DNA from: Gammaproteobacteria bacterium
GTDB taxonomy: Bacteria; Pseudomonadota; Gammaproteobacteria; Legionellales; Legionellaceae
DNA length: 60,868 nucleotides
Direction of reading: 5' to 3'
Assembly: GCA_013289415.1 (NCBI GenBank)
Contig: JABDAB010000005.1
Span: forward strand, 1 to 60,868
Shown here: positions 19,138-28,123 of the stretch, in pieces
Position numbering within the stretch: position 1 is the stretch's first letter
Layout of the letters: every line of letters starts with the position of its first letter
Made by a program: the position numbers and the translations under genes
Notes under the pieces: generated by a model
Told to the model about the DNA's origin: nothing
The model's input: only the letters and a program-made list of their open reading frames with translations
Database searches by the model: none

Positions 19138-19902
19138 ATGGCATTCCTATTCGTAATCGCATTATTCACGATTGTATTGGTATCTTTAGGTTTTAGAATC
19201 GTCCAACAATATGAAAAAGGCGTTGTATTTAGATTCGGCAAAATAGTTAGTATTCGAGAGCCTGGTTTAAATTTGATTATTCCATTTATTGACTGGATTA
19301 GACTGGTTGATATGCGGATTGTAACGATGCCTATTCCACCTCAAAAAATTATTACTAAAGATAATGTGTCTGTTGACATATCTGCCGTGGCTTATTTTAA
19401 AATCGTTGACGCGGTTAAAAGCATCGTCGCGATTCAAGATGTATATGCAGCGATCGATCAAATAGCACAAACGTCGTTGCGCAATATTGTGGGTAAATTT
19501 CAATTGGATGAAATACTGTCTGAACGTATTACGATCAATGCAGAAATCACTAAAATTCTTGATACCTATACAGAAACCTGGGGTGTCGTGGTGAACAGCG
19601 TTGAAATCAAAGACATTGAATTACCTGACAACATGCGACGTGCCATAGCCAAACAAGCGGAAGCTGAACGCGAAAAACGAGCTAAAATTATTGCAGCAGA
19701 AGGTGAATTTTTATCGGCACAAAAATTGGCTGATACGGCTGACATTATGATGATTCATCCGATTGCCCTGCAGCTGAGAAACTTACAAACGCTAGCGGAA
19801 ATTGCGGTAGAAAAAAATTCAACCATTATCTTCCCGGCTCAATTTATGAGTACTGTGTCAGATGTTCAACATTTTATGGCAAAAGAGAAAATACAGGAAT
19901 AG
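19138..19902 (+). CDS. Slipin / stomatin-like SPFH-domain membrane protein
   Basis: 254 residues, typical of bacterial slipins. An N-terminal membrane segment (residues ~1-20) is followed by the Band 7/SPFH domain: QQYEKGVVFRFGK at ~23, then PGLNLIIPFIDWIRLVDMR, then ITKDNVSVDISAVAYFKI. A helical stretch rich in A/E/R (KQAEAEREKRAKIIAAEGE) and an oligomerisation tail follow. Slipins form membrane-bound oligomeric scaffolds and are often paired with NfeD; no NfeD gene is visible here. The site AGCAGGAGAA precedes the ATG. Its promoter carries the double palindrome described above. Confidence 0.88.
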   Translation: MAFLFVIALFTIVLVSLGFRIVQQYEKGVVFRFGKIVSIREPGLNLIIPFIDWIRLVDMRIVTMPIPPQKIITKDNVSVDISAVAYFKIVDAVKSIVAIQDVYAAIDQIAQTSLRNIVGKFQLDEILSERITINAEITKILDTYTETWGVVVNSVEIKDIELPDNMRRAIAKQAEAEREKRAKIIAAEGEFLSAQKLADTADIMMIHPIALQLRNLQTLAEIAVEKNSTIIFPAQFMSTVSDVQHFMAKEKIQE

Positions 19903-19916
19903 GGGCTGTTGTCAGA

Positions 19917-20870
19917 TCAATATTTGTTGCGATTGCCATCTTGGTTTTCATCATTGTCATTATTGTCATTATTTATTTCGGATTTAACATCTGATTTTTG
20001 ATTGACCATACACTTTTGTTTAAAAACAGAAAAATCAAATTTCATTATCGATTCCTCCACAACCTCTTTCTCGTCTGCAAGCAATGATTTTTCAGGCACT
20101 TTATCCCATGATTTTTTTGATGTAGTCAACGATATAAACGCTCCCGGTAACCCATCAGGTCTCTTGTCAATCACCATGTTCGTGCCATCGGGTCTTAGAT
20201 ATTCATGGACTGGAACTACGGCTTCATTAAATCTGTCACCTCGATCCATCATCGCCATTAAATTACGCAATCCTCGCCCATGCCCACCCACCAATGTATC
20301 TTGAATACCATGGCTTAACTGTTGTTTGGCACTACCCTTGCCAATGATATACTTCTCTCTTTCTGCAGGAGTTGCCATCTGTTTTATAAAATCATCTGAA
20401 AAACCACGACCGTTATCTTTAATCGTCATGGTAATATTATCTGGATCGCTGTGAACATCTATATCCAGCGTCAATTCGATCACCAAGTGGCCGCTTAGGA
20501 TCGCTTCATCTATAGCATTTTTAACCAGTTCAACAAAGTCACTTTCCATAAATTGACTAACAGGAGAGGCCCTAATGATTTGGACCTCCGCCTCGTTCAT
20601 ACCTTGAGTTGCCTCATTTAACATATGAAACCAAAGATTTGTAGCGTGCAATGTTGATACGCATTTGATTAATTCACCTCTGACTTCGACAAATGCGCGC
20701 GCTGCTTCGGGGCTTTCCGCTCGCCCTTTACTGGCGCTCATGTAATCATTTAAATCTATTTTAAGCATCGCAGGATGGAGCCTGAAATCCGTTGTGAGTT
20801 CAGCCGACAGGGGTTCATGCGAGTCTATCCTAAGATAGCGTCCAATTTTATTAGCTAATACACGAGTCAT
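19917..20870 (-). CDS. Soluble GHKL-type ATPase (orphan histidine-kinase-like)
   Basis: 317 residues with no membrane segment. The HATPase motifs are in order: N-box ELVKNAIDEAI (~residue 113), G1 DNGRGF (~151), and G2 GGHGRGLRNLMAMMD (~195). There is no recognisable DHp domain or phospho-accepting histidine box and no receiver partner nearby, so it is not a classical sensor kinase. The tail (~last 40 residues) is low complexity (N/D/E-rich), encoded by a short tandem repeat of a TCATTATTG type at about 19940-19975. It is convergent with the slipin gene. It could be a stand-alone regulatory ATPase, anti-sigma-like kinase or effector; I cannot decide. Confidence 0.75.
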   Translation of the reverse strand: MTRVLANKIGRYLRIDSHEPLSAELTTDFRLHPAMLKIDLNDYMSASKGRAESPEAARAFVEVRGELIKCVSTLHATNLWFHMLNEATQGMNEAEVQIIRASPVSQFMESDFVELVKNAIDEAILSGHLVIELTLDIDVHSDPDNITMTIKDNGRGFSDDFIKQMATPAEREKYIIGKGSAKQQLSHGIQDTLVGGHGRGLRNLMAMMDRGDRFNEAVVPVHEYLRPDGTNMVIDKRPDGLPGAFISLTTSKKSWDKVPEKSLLADEKEVVEESIMKFDFSVFKQKCMVNQKSDVKSEINNDNNDNDENQDGNRNKY

Positions 20871-20989
20871 TTGAATCTCAAAATAAAGCTTGTAATATAC
20901 ATATAGACCACATATTTCTTATTTTCCACGGAATAGCTTAGAAAAGGCTATTAAAGTATAATTGTAATTTTTCTTCTGGAAGAAATGCT

Positions 20990-21784
20990 ATGCAAACCTA
21001 TCTACAGCTTATCGAACATATTTTACAACATGGCATTGAAAAAAATGACCGGACTGGTACCGGTGTGCTGTCAACGTTTGGTTATCAAATGCGGTTTAAT
21101 TTGGCTGACGCATTTCCAATCGTCACCACCAAGAAGCTGCATATGCGCAGCATCATCCATGAACTTCTGTGGTTTTTACAAGGTGATACTAACATTGCCT
21201 ACCTGCGTGAGAATGGGGTCTCGATTTGGGATGAGTGGGCAGATGAAGCGGGTGAGCTGGGGCCTGTTTATGGTAAACAATGGCGCAGCTGGCCAACGGC
21301 TGATGGGCGCACGGTCGATCAGTTGACTGACGTTGTCGCACAAATCAAAACCAATCCTGACTCGCGTCGTTTACTGGTCAGCGCATGGAATGTCGGTGAG
21401 CTGGATAAAATGGCTCTGCCACCCTGTCATGCATTGTTTCAATTTTACGTGGTCAACAATCGCCTGTCATGCCAATTATATCAACGCTCCGCGGATGTCT
21501 TTTTAGGTGTGCCTTTTAACATAGCCTCGTATTCTTTATTAGTTCATATGGTCGCACAACAATGTGATCTGGATGTCGGTGAATTTATCTGGACTGGCGG
21601 TGATTGCCATTTGTACATGAATCATCTGGAACAGGCACGAACACAATTGCAACGCGCGCCACTGCCTTTGCCAAAGATGCTGATCAAGCGTAAACCCGCG
21701 TCCTTGTTTGATTATCAATTTGATGATTTTGAATTTATCAATTATCAATCCCATCCGGCAATCAAGGCCCCCATTGCGGTTTAA
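20990..21784 (+). CDS. thyA: Thymidylate synthase ThyA
   Basis: 264 residues, the same length as E. coli ThyA. It makes dTMP from dUMP using methylene-tetrahydrofolate as both carbon and reductant. The catalytic cysteine is C146 in [12 protein letters not shown]. The nucleotide/folate motifs [30 protein letters not shown] and [17 protein letters not shown] are present. The site TTCTGGAAGAA precedes the ATG, and a TATAAT box lies at 20957-20962. epmC starts 10 bases after its stop, so the two are probably co-transcribed. Confidence 0.97.
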   Translation: MQTYLQLIEHILQHGIEKNDRTGTGVLSTFGYQMRFNLADAFPIVTTKKLHMRSIIHELLWFLQGDTNIAYLRENGVSIWDEWADEAGELGPVYGKQWRSWPTADGRTVDQLTDVVAQIKTNPDSRRLLVSAWNVGELDKMALPPCHALFQFYVVNNRLSCQLYQRSADVFLGVPFNIASYSLLVHMVAQQCDLDVGEFIWTGGDCHLYMNHLEQARTQLQRAPLPLPKMLIKRKPASLFDYQFDDFEFINYQSHPAIKAPIAV

Positions 21785-21794
21785 AAAACATCCT

Positions 21795-22286
21795 ATGCAT
21801 CTCTACCAAGATTTAATCAAACTATTTAACACCTGTTTTGAATCTACACACAATACCCAATTGGTTTGCGGAGACGAGGAGCCTATTTACCTGCCCGCCG
21901 ATGAAACGCGTTCTCACAATACCATTGTATTTGCGCATGGATTTTTTAGCAGTGCATTGCATGAATGTGCTCACTGGCTTCTTGCGGGAGAAGAGCGTAG
22001 AAAACTGGTCGATTATGGCTACTGGTATGTGCCTGATGGGCGTTCAGCAGAACAACAGACGCAGTTTCAGCAAGTTGAAATAAAGCCGCAGGCAATGGAA
22101 TGGATGCTGTCCATCGCGGCAGGCTTTCCATTTCAATTCAGTATTGATAACCTGAGTGGCGTGGAAACAGACCCAGAGCCGTTCAAACTGGCAGTACAGC
22201 AACAGGTTCTGATTTATACTCAACAGGGCCTCCCTGCACGCGCAGAGCAGTTTCACAAGGCTTTGTGTGATTTTTATGGCTCTTAA
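21795..22286 (+). CDS. epmC: Elongation factor P hydroxylase EpmC
   Basis: 163 residues from the ATG at 21795 (MHLYQDLIKLF); longer upstream frames run into thyA and are not supported. It matches the EpmC/YfcM family, which hydroxylates the beta-lysylated lysine of EF-P. Conserved blocks are GDEEPIYLPADE, FAHGFFSSALHECAHW with the HExxH-type metal ligands H56, E57 and H60, GYWYVPDGRS, and KPQAMEWMLS. It follows thyA closely. The modification partners EpmA and EpmB are not in this window. Confidence 0.92.
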   Translation: MHLYQDLIKLFNTCFESTHNTQLVCGDEEPIYLPADETRSHNTIVFAHGFFSSALHECAHWLLAGEERRKLVDYGYWYVPDGRSAEQQTQFQQVEIKPQAMEWMLSIAAGFPFQFSIDNLSGVETDPEPFKLAVQQQVLIYTQQGLPARAEQFHKALCDFYGS

Positions 22287-22317
22287 GGTGGGCACGGCTT
22301 TCCAGCCTGTGCCCACC
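22287..22317. terminator. GC-rich hairpin between epmC and the trp promoter
   Basis: GGTGGGCACGGCT (22287-22299) and AGCCTGTGCCCACC (22304-22317) form a stem of about 13 bp with a 4-base loop, starting immediately after the epmC stop codon. No T-run follows. It probably separates thyA-epmC from the trp operon, either as a weak terminator or as a dispersed palindromic repeat. Confidence 0.55.
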
Positions 22318-22328
22318 AAAGTACGATC

Positions 22329-22360
22329 TTGACGAGCCACCTGTACTCGTGTAGCATTAC
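22329..22360 (+). promoter_or_regulatory. trp promoter with overlapping TrpR-operator-like site
   Basis: A -35 hexamer TTGACG (22329-22334) is followed after exactly 17 bases by a -10 candidate TAGCAT (22352-22357). Over the spacer and -10 lies GTACTCGTGTAGCATTAC (22343-22360). Its left half GTACT and outer TAC match the TrpR operator pattern known from E. coli (GTACT-N8-AGTAC), most closely the mtr-type site as I remember it. A repressor bound here would block the promoter. TrpR is encoded as the last gene of this operon. Confidence 0.65.
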
Positions 22361-22389
22361 ATAATACAAATTAGGATGAGGTATTTTAC

Positions 22390-23868
22390 ATGTTTGAGTC
22401 ATTATCGCCAGATGCGTTTTTAAAACTGTCCAAAACCGCCAAACGAGTGACAGTATCTCGAGAGATCATGGCAGATCGGTTGACTCCCATTGGAATTGTT
22501 GACCATTTACTTGAAGAAATGCGAGATGGTGCGATCCTTGAATCGGCTATGAACCAAGCCGATACAACTGGACGTTATTCATTGATAGCGTTTGGAGTAT
22601 TGGCGCAATTGAGCGCACAGGAAGGTTGTGTCGTGAAACGGATAGGACATCAGGAAACAACCCATAGTAGCCATCCATTTACAGTCATGCGCGAACTCAT
22701 TGCCGAACTGGATTGTGTTGGCCAACCGCAAACGCCGCATTTTGTGAGTGGAGCCATTGGATTTCTCACTTACGATGCCATTCGCCTGTTTGAATCCATT
22801 CCAGATCGCCATGCGAGCACCCGGGAATTGCCCGACATGCTGTTTAATTTTTACCAAACCACCCTCATGTTTGATCATCAACGACACACCCTGTTGATTA
22901 GCAGAGTGGTCGAGATAGGTGATAATCCTCAACAAAATTATCAAGATGCGTTGAACAGTATTGACACATTAATTATCAAAATTTCAGATCCAACCGACCT
23001 GAGTCAAACCCGTGCTTCGCTGAAAAAATCTGACACTCCGGTAGAGTTAGATATTAATGATAAAGAATTCACACAGTTAATCGCACGAGCCAAAGATCAC
23101 ATTATCGCAGGCGATGCATTTCAGATCGTATTGTCGCGCCGCTTTCAAAAACGCTATTCCGCAACGCCACTGGATATCTATCGCGCATTACGCCGTGTTA
23201 GTCCGGCTCCTTATATGTTCTATTTTCCAGTCAAGAACTGCATCATTGTCGGGGCCTCTCCGGAAAAATTTATTAGTGTTTACAACAGGGAAGTTGCCAT
23301 TAACCCCATTGCCGGAACACGTCCACGCACGAATAAAACCAATGATAAAGAGATTGCCGACAGCCTATTGTCAGATGAAAAAGAATGCGCCGAACACATG
23401 ATGCTGGTTGATTTGGCCCGAAATGATCTGGGCGTGGTTTGCCAACCTGGCAGTATTAAAATAAAAGAACTGTTACAGGTTAAACATTTCTCCCATGTTA
23501 GCCACATCACCTCGGTGATCACCGGGCAGTTACGTGAGGATCAAGATGCATTGGATGCGCTGGCTGCGGCATTTCCAGCGGGCACGTTAAGTGGGGCTCC
23601 AAAAATTCGAGCGATGCAAATCATTGATGAACTGGAAACCTCAACGCGTGGTATGTATGGCGGGATTATCTGTCGAATTGACTATCAAGGGAATTTGGAC
23701 AGTTGTATCGCGATTCGTATGGCCATGCTACAAGACGGCCTAGCTACAGTACGCACCGGAGCTGGCATTGTCTATGACTCAGAGCCGACCTCTGAAGCTA
23801 ATGAAACGCGGCAGAAAGCACAGTCAATTTTGGATGCGCTCTCGCTCGCAGAAGAAGGACTATTATGA
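22390..23868 (+). CDS. trpE: Anthranilate synthase component I
   Basis: 492 residues. It converts chorismate plus ammonia (supplied by TrpG) to anthranilate, the first committed step to tryptophan. The N-terminal feedback-inhibition motif is present (GAILESA, E51-S52), so tryptophan inhibition is probably retained. The chorismate-binding core includes DAFQIVLSRRF, PSPYMFYF-type PAPYMFYFP, GASPEKF, PIAGTRPR, DLARNDLG, GTLSGAPKIRAMQII and GMYGG. Its stop overlaps the trpG start (ATGA at 23865-23868), indicating translational coupling. There is no leader peptide with tandem Trp codons upstream, so classical attenuation is not visible. Confidence 0.97.
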   Translation: MFESLSPDAFLKLSKTAKRVTVSREIMADRLTPIGIVDHLLEEMRDGAILESAMNQADTTGRYSLIAFGVLAQLSAQEGCVVKRIGHQETTHSSHPFTVMRELIAELDCVGQPQTPHFVSGAIGFLTYDAIRLFESIPDRHASTRELPDMLFNFYQTTLMFDHQRHTLLISRVVEIGDNPQQNYQDALNSIDTLIIKISDPTDLSQTRASLKKSDTPVELDINDKEFTQLIARAKDHIIAGDAFQIVLSRRFQKRYSATPLDIYRALRRVSPAPYMFYFPVKNCIIVGASPEKFISVYNREVAINPIAGTRPRTNKTNDKEIADSLLSDEKECAEHMMLVDLARNDLGVVCQPGSIKIKELLQVKHFSHVSHITSVITGQLREDQDALDALAAAFPAGTLSGAPKIRAMQIIDELETSTRGMYGGIICRIDYQGNLDSCIAIRMAMLQDGLATVRTGAGIVYDSEPTSEANETRQKAQSILDALSLAEEGLL

Positions 23869-24431
23869 TTTTGATTATTGATAATTATGACAGCTTCACC
23901 TATAACCTTTATCAAATAGTGGCAGAACATTGCGCGGATGTGCGTGTCATTCGCAATGATAAAATTACTGTCAATGACGTTAAACAATTGCAGCCTGATG
24001 GTATTATTTTATCGCCTGGTCCTGGTCGCCCTGAACAGGCCGGAATTTGTATTGAATTAATTCGTGCTTTGGATCCAGGCATGCGGTTATTGGGTGTTTG
24101 CCTTGGTCACCAAGCCATTGTCACGGCATTCGGCGGCAAGGTTATTTCAGCGTCCGAGATTGTGCATGGAAAATCTGCGTTAATTCATCACAATCGTCAA
24201 GGTATTTATCAGGGATTGAGCATGCCATTCCAGGCTGGACGCTATCATTCCTTGATGGCAGAGCGCGACACGCTACCCACCACATTGGTTATTGAGGCGG
24301 AAAATGACGCCGGTTTAATTATGGGGGTTCGACATGTCACTTTACCCATCTTTGGAGTGCAATTTCACCCTGAATCTATTTTAACACCTGAGGGAAATCG
24401 TCTGTTACAGAATTTTGTGGAGGGGGTATGA
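23865..24431 (+). CDS. trpG: Anthranilate synthase component II (glutamine amidotransferase)
   Basis: 188 residues. It is a class I glutamine amidotransferase that supplies ammonia to TrpE. The nucleophile is C79 in LLGVCLGHQAI. The remaining catalytic pair is the H and E of FGVQFHPESI near residue 170. DNYDSFTYNL and ILSPGPGRPEQAG are typical. It is a stand-alone protein, not fused to TrpE or TrpD. It overlaps trpE by 4 bases at its start and trpD by 4 bases at its end (24428-24431). Confidence 0.97.
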   Translation: MILIIDNYDSFTYNLYQIVAEHCADVRVIRNDKITVNDVKQLQPDGIILSPGPGRPEQAGICIELIRALDPGMRLLGVCLGHQAIVTAFGGKVISASEIVHGKSALIHHNRQGIYQGLSMPFQAGRYHSLMAERDTLPTTLVIEAENDAGLIMGVRHVTLPIFGVQFHPESILTPEGNRLLQNFVEGV

Positions 24432-25453
24432 TCTTAAAAAAATGTCTTGAAAAATTAATACAAGGGCAGGATTTGGATGCAATGACGAGCCAACATTTTT
24501 TGCATGCATTGCTGGCGCCCGATGTGAATCCATTACAAGCGGGTGCATGCCTTGCCCTGTTGCGCGCAAAACCTGAAACTGCAGACGAGCTGATGGGACT
24601 GGTCACGGCCTTGCAAGACAACATGATTCCTCTCTCCACGCCGCACAAGATTTTGGACATTGTTGGAACAGGCGGTGATGGTGCAAATACAGTCAATATT
24701 TCAACTGGGAGCGCTCTGCTTGCGGCCAGTTGTGGCATTAAAGTTCTCAAGCACGGTAATCGAGCGGTGTCATCCATGGCTGGTAGTGCTGACGTACTTG
24801 AGGCACTGGGGGTTGTGATTGATTTAACACCAGAAAATATTGCCCAAGGCCTGGATGAATTCAACATGGGTTTTTGTTTTGCACCCAATTTTTATCCCGC
24901 CCTGCGTCAATTGCGCTTGTTGCGTCAACAGCTCAATGTGCCCACAACGTTCAATTTATTGGGTCCATTATTAAACCCAGGCAAGCCTGCTCATCTGATT
25001 TTGGGTGTTTTCAATGAAGCACTGCTTGAGCCCATGGCCGGTACATTACAGAAGCTGGGCACAACACGCTCACTTGTAGTGCACGGCGGCGGACTGGATG
25101 AGCTGAGTTGTGTGGGTGTTTCACGCGTCATTGAAGTGACCCAAACTGATATTAAAAAATTTAAGATTGATCCTGAAAAATTGGGTTTGGCACGTTGTAA
25201 TGTGGCAGATTTGCAAGGAGGTACAGCGCCGGAGAACGCACAATTATTATTAGACGTATTCTCCAATAAGCATGGTAAGAAAAATCGCGCAATTGCTGAT
25301 ACATTGATCTTAAATGCAGGTGTCGCGCTATATCTGTATGGACTGGAGCCATCTATTGAGGCAGGTATTGAGCATGCTCGGAGTAATTTGTTGAGTGGCG
25401 CGGTGGTTAAGTTGCTTGATGATTGGAGTCAATTTTCACGTCGACATATTTGA
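24428..25453 (+). CDS. trpD: Anthranilate phosphoribosyltransferase
   Basis: 341 residues. It transfers phosphoribosyl from PRPP to anthranilate. The PRPP/anthranilate motifs are DIVGTGGDGANTVNIST (~residue 77), KHGNRAVSSMAGSADVLEALG (~110), FAPNFYPALRQLR and FNLLGPLLNPGKP. The start ATG overlaps the trpG stop. After its stop there is a 64-base gap before trpC that holds a small hairpin (25463-25480), the only non-overlapping junction inside the operon before trpA-trpR. Confidence 0.97.
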   Translation: MILKKCLEKLIQGQDLDAMTSQHFLHALLAPDVNPLQAGACLALLRAKPETADELMGLVTALQDNMIPLSTPHKILDIVGTGGDGANTVNISTGSALLAASCGIKVLKHGNRAVSSMAGSADVLEALGVVIDLTPENIAQGLDEFNMGFCFAPNFYPALRQLRLLRQQLNVPTTFNLLGPLLNPGKPAHLILGVFNEALLEPMAGTLQKLGTTRSLVVHGGGLDELSCVGVSRVIEVTQTDIKKFKIDPEKLGLARCNVADLQGGTAPENAQLLLDVFSNKHGKKNRAIADTLILNAGVALYLYGLEPSIEAGIEHARSNLLSGAVVKLLDDWSQFSRRHI

Positions 25454-25462
25454 TTCATGTAG

Positions 25463-25480
25463 GTTGGGCCTTGGCCCAAC
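25463..25480. repeat. Short perfect hairpin between trpD and trpC
   Basis: GTTGGGCC (25463-25470), TT, GGCCCAAC (25473-25480). It is a perfect 8-bp stem with a 2-base spacer. Similar GTTGGGCC palindromes are common dispersed repeats in many bacteria. It has no T-run, so it is more likely a repeat or mRNA-processing/stability element than a terminator. Confidence 0.6.
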
Positions 25481-25517
25481 AAGGATGTTCCATCAAATCA
25501 CCCAGGATTACGCATTT

Positions 25518-26333
25518 ATGAATAACAAACTTACACCCATTATTTTACAAAAACAGCGTGAAGTCGCGTCGTTACGTGAATTAATCGCTAATCAGCCCAA
25601 TCACCCAATGATTCAGCTTCTGCAGGGCAAAGAACAGCACACATCCGTAATTAGCTTTAAAAACGCATTGCGTGGCCCTTCATTGGCAGTGATTGCCGAA
25701 ATCAAACGTAAATCACCCAGCAAAGGTGTATTGGCTGCGATTGATGATCCGGTTCATTTGGCACAGATTTACGCCGCAGGGGGGGCCAGCGCGCTGTCGA
25801 TATTAACCGATACAGTATTTTTTGGCGGCCAACTGGATGATTTAAATAGCGTGAGCTTGGCATTGGGTGCAAAGCGTCCTCCCATTTTGCGTAAAGATTT
25901 TATTATTGATGAGATTCAAATTGCCGAAGCCATTCTGGCCGGAGCGGATGCTATTTTGTGTATTGTCGCTGTTCTCGGTGAGCGAACCAAAATCATGCTT
26001 GATGCAGCTCATACTATGGGAATTGATGTGCTGGTGGAAGTTCATAACAGTCAGGAACTTGAAATTGCACTGGCCAGTGGTGCGGAAATAATAGGTGTAA
26101 ATAATCGAGATCTCACGACGTTTCAAATTGATACGGATCAAGCCTTTCGGCTGGTTGAAGACATTCCTCCTCACCTGATACGTGTTGCAGAATCAGGCAT
26201 TGTTATGCCAGAGTTGGCTCAAGACTATTATCGCGCAGGCTTTGATGCCGTGTTAATCGGTGAGGCATTGGTTAAATCCCCCAATCCTGATGAATTTATT
26301 CGTGCCTGCCGCAAGGCATCTTCAAATGAATAA
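25518..26333 (+). CDS. trpC: Indole-3-glycerol-phosphate synthase
   Basis: 271 residues from ATG 25518 (MNNKLTPIILQKQREVASLR); an upstream in-frame start at 25395 would overlap trpD and extend beyond family length. It closes carboxyphenylamino-deoxyribulose phosphate to indole-glycerol phosphate. Conserved blocks are VIAEIKRKSPSKG (catalytic Lys, ~60), GGASALSILTD, PILRKDFIIDE, VEVHNSQELE, IIGVNNRDLTTF and VAESGI. It is monofunctional; TrpF is separate. Its last 8 bases overlap the trpF start. Confidence 0.96.
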   Translation: MNNKLTPIILQKQREVASLRELIANQPNHPMIQLLQGKEQHTSVISFKNALRGPSLAVIAEIKRKSPSKGVLAAIDDPVHLAQIYAAGGASALSILTDTVFFGGQLDDLNSVSLALGAKRPPILRKDFIIDEIQIAEAILAGADAILCIVAVLGERTKIMLDAAHTMGIDVLVEVHNSQELEIALASGAEIIGVNNRDLTTFQIDTDQAFRLVEDIPPHLIRVAESGIVMPELAQDYYRAGFDAVLIGEALVKSPNPDEFIRACRKASSNE

Positions 26334-26940
26334 TCCATTGATAAAAATTTGTGGCGTTCGTACGCCAGAGCTGGCTTATGCCGCGGGTATCGCAGGCGCT
26401 AATTTTATCGGTGTTGTGTTTCATCCCCAATCAAGACGTTATGTTAATCTGAACATGGCACGACTGATTGCTCACGCCGCAAAAGACGCAGGTGCGATAC
26501 CGGTTGCGGTTTTTGTCGAACACACGGCACTTGAAATGCAAATGATCTGTGATACAACAGGGATTGAAGTCGTGCAATTACATGGATGTGTATCGAGACA
26601 ACAACAACATAAATTGCCCGTCAGTTATCAACGAATTTATGTAGATGATATTGATAGTCAGTGCCCTTCCTGCGAAGTCGGGGATCCTGAACGCGATTAT
26701 CTATTATTTGATAACCCCGATCCCGGCAAGGGCATACCCTTTGACTGGGATCAATTTCACTATGCCGGGCCATATCGTCTCGGACTGGCCGGTGGATTAA
26801 CATCGAAAAATGTTGCTATCGCGATTAAAAAATTTCACCCAGCCCTCGTTGATGTATCGAGTGGTGTAGAAAACCTGAGCGGTGAAAAAGACATCGCATT
26901 GATCAAACAATTTATTGGAGTCTGTCATGGCACTAACTAA
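26326..26940 (+). CDS. trpF: Phosphoribosylanthranilate isomerase
   Basis: 204 residues from the ATG at 26326, 8 bases inside the end of trpC. This start gives the canonical N-terminus IKICGVRTPE with the catalytic Cys. Other family marks are FIGVVFHPQSRRYV, VAVFVEHTALEM, VVQLHG, LFDNPDPGKGIPFDW, LAGGLTSKNV and VDVSSGVENLSGEKD. It performs the Amadori rearrangement between TrpD and TrpC. It overlaps trpB by 14 bases. Confidence 0.96.
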   Translation: MNNPLIKICGVRTPELAYAAGIAGANFIGVVFHPQSRRYVNLNMARLIAHAAKDAGAIPVAVFVEHTALEMQMICDTTGIEVVQLHGCVSRQQQHKLPVSYQRIYVDDIDSQCPSCEVGDPERDYLLFDNPDPGKGIPFDWDQFHYAGPYRLGLAGGLTSKNVAIAIKKFHPALVDVSSGVENLSGEKDIALIKQFIGVCHGTN

Positions 26941-28123
26941 ACACGACGTAGACGAACAGGGGCGGTATGGTGAATTTGGCGGGGTTTACATGCCGGAATT
27001 ACTCATGGCACCGATTAGTGAATTGACGCAAGCATGGAAACAAGCCAAAACGAGCCGATCATTTCAGCAGGAGCTGGCGAGCCTACTAACCAATTATGCC
27101 GGTCGACCAACGCCACTAACCGAAGTATCCCGATTTGCTGATGCAATTAATGGCCCACGTGTGTTTTTAAAGCGCGAAGATTTGCTGCATACCGGCGCGC
27201 ACAAGTTAAACAATGCTCTGGGGCAATGCCTGTTGGCAAAAAAAATGAAAAAAAACCGTATCATTGCTGAAACAGGAGCAGGACAACACGGCGTCGCAAC
27301 GGCAGCTGCCTGTGCGCATTTGGGGTTGGACTGCGTGGTTTATATGGGACAGGAAGACATGCAACGTCAGGCACCCAACGTAACGCGCATGCGCCTGATG
27401 GGCGCCCAGGTTGTGTCTGTTGAAAATGGATCCGCCACCTTAAAAGATGCCATCAATGAAGCCCTGCGCGATTGGTCTGAATCGTTTGATGAGACCTATT
27501 ATTGCTTGGGGTCAGCATTAGGCCCACATCCTTACCCGGACATGGTCGCAACGTTTCAAGCGGTAATCGGCAAGGAATGTAAGTCGCAATATTCGACCCT
27601 GTGTGCCACGTCGCCCGATTTGGTGGTGGCTTGTGTTGGCGGTGGTTCCAATGCGATCGGTATTTTTTCAGCCTTTCTGGATAATGACAAGGTGCAATTG
27701 ATTGGTGTAGAAGCAGGTGGGCATGGCACTGAGGTGGGTGAACATGCAGCACGCTTTCGCTCCGCTACACGGGGTGTTTTGCACGGCTGTTACTCGTACG
27801 TATTACAGGATGAAAACGGTCAAATTGCTGCAACATCCTCGATTTCAGCTGGCTTGGATTACCCATCCGTCGGACCACAACATGCCCAGTTATTTACAGA
27901 AAAGCGCGTGGAATATGTCGCAGTCAGTGATCAACAGGCTCTCGATGCACTGCATTTGCTTGCGCGCACTGAAGGCATTATTTGTGCATTGGAATCAGCA
28001 CATGCCCTGGCTTATTTAATTGAGATAGCACCCGCATTACCGAAAGACCATGGCGTGGTGGTGAATTTATCTGGACGCGGTGACAAAGATTTACCGCAAC
28101 TGATGGAGTTATTAAAATTATGA
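26927..28123 (+). CDS. trpB: Tryptophan synthase beta subunit
   Basis: 398 residues from ATG 26927, preceded by TTGGAG; an upstream in-frame ATG at 26915 is less likely. It is a PLP enzyme that condenses indole with serine. The PLP lysine is K93 in TGAHKLNNALGQ. Also visible are GRYGEFGGVYMPE, AETGAGQHGVATA, the phosphate-binding CVGGGSNAIG, and SAGLDYPSVGP. The stop overlaps the trpA start by 4 bases. Confidence 0.97.
   Translation: MALTKHDVDEQGRYGEFGGVYMPELLMAPISELTQAWKQAKTSRSFQQELASLLTNYAGRPTPLTEVSRFADAINGPRVFLKREDLLHTGAHKLNNALGQCLLAKKMKKNRIIAETGAGQHGVATAAACAHLGLDCVVYMGQEDMQRQAPNVTRMRLMGAQVVSVENGSATLKDAINEALRDWSESFDETYYCLGSALGPHPYPDMVATFQAVIGKECKSQYSTLCATSPDLVVACVGGGSNAIGIFSAFLDNDKVQLIGVEAGGHGTEVGEHAARFRSATRGVLHGCYSYVLQDENGQIAATSSISAGLDYPSVGPQHAQLFTEKRVEYVAVSDQQALDALHLLARTEGIICALESAHALAYLIEIAPALPKDHGVVVNLSGRGDKDLPQLMELLKL

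Noticed and set aside
22287..22390. Possible trp attenuator between epmC and trpE
   Set aside because: There is no leader ORF with Trp codons and no alternative stem-loops with a T-run. The hairpin at 22287 lies upstream of the promoter.
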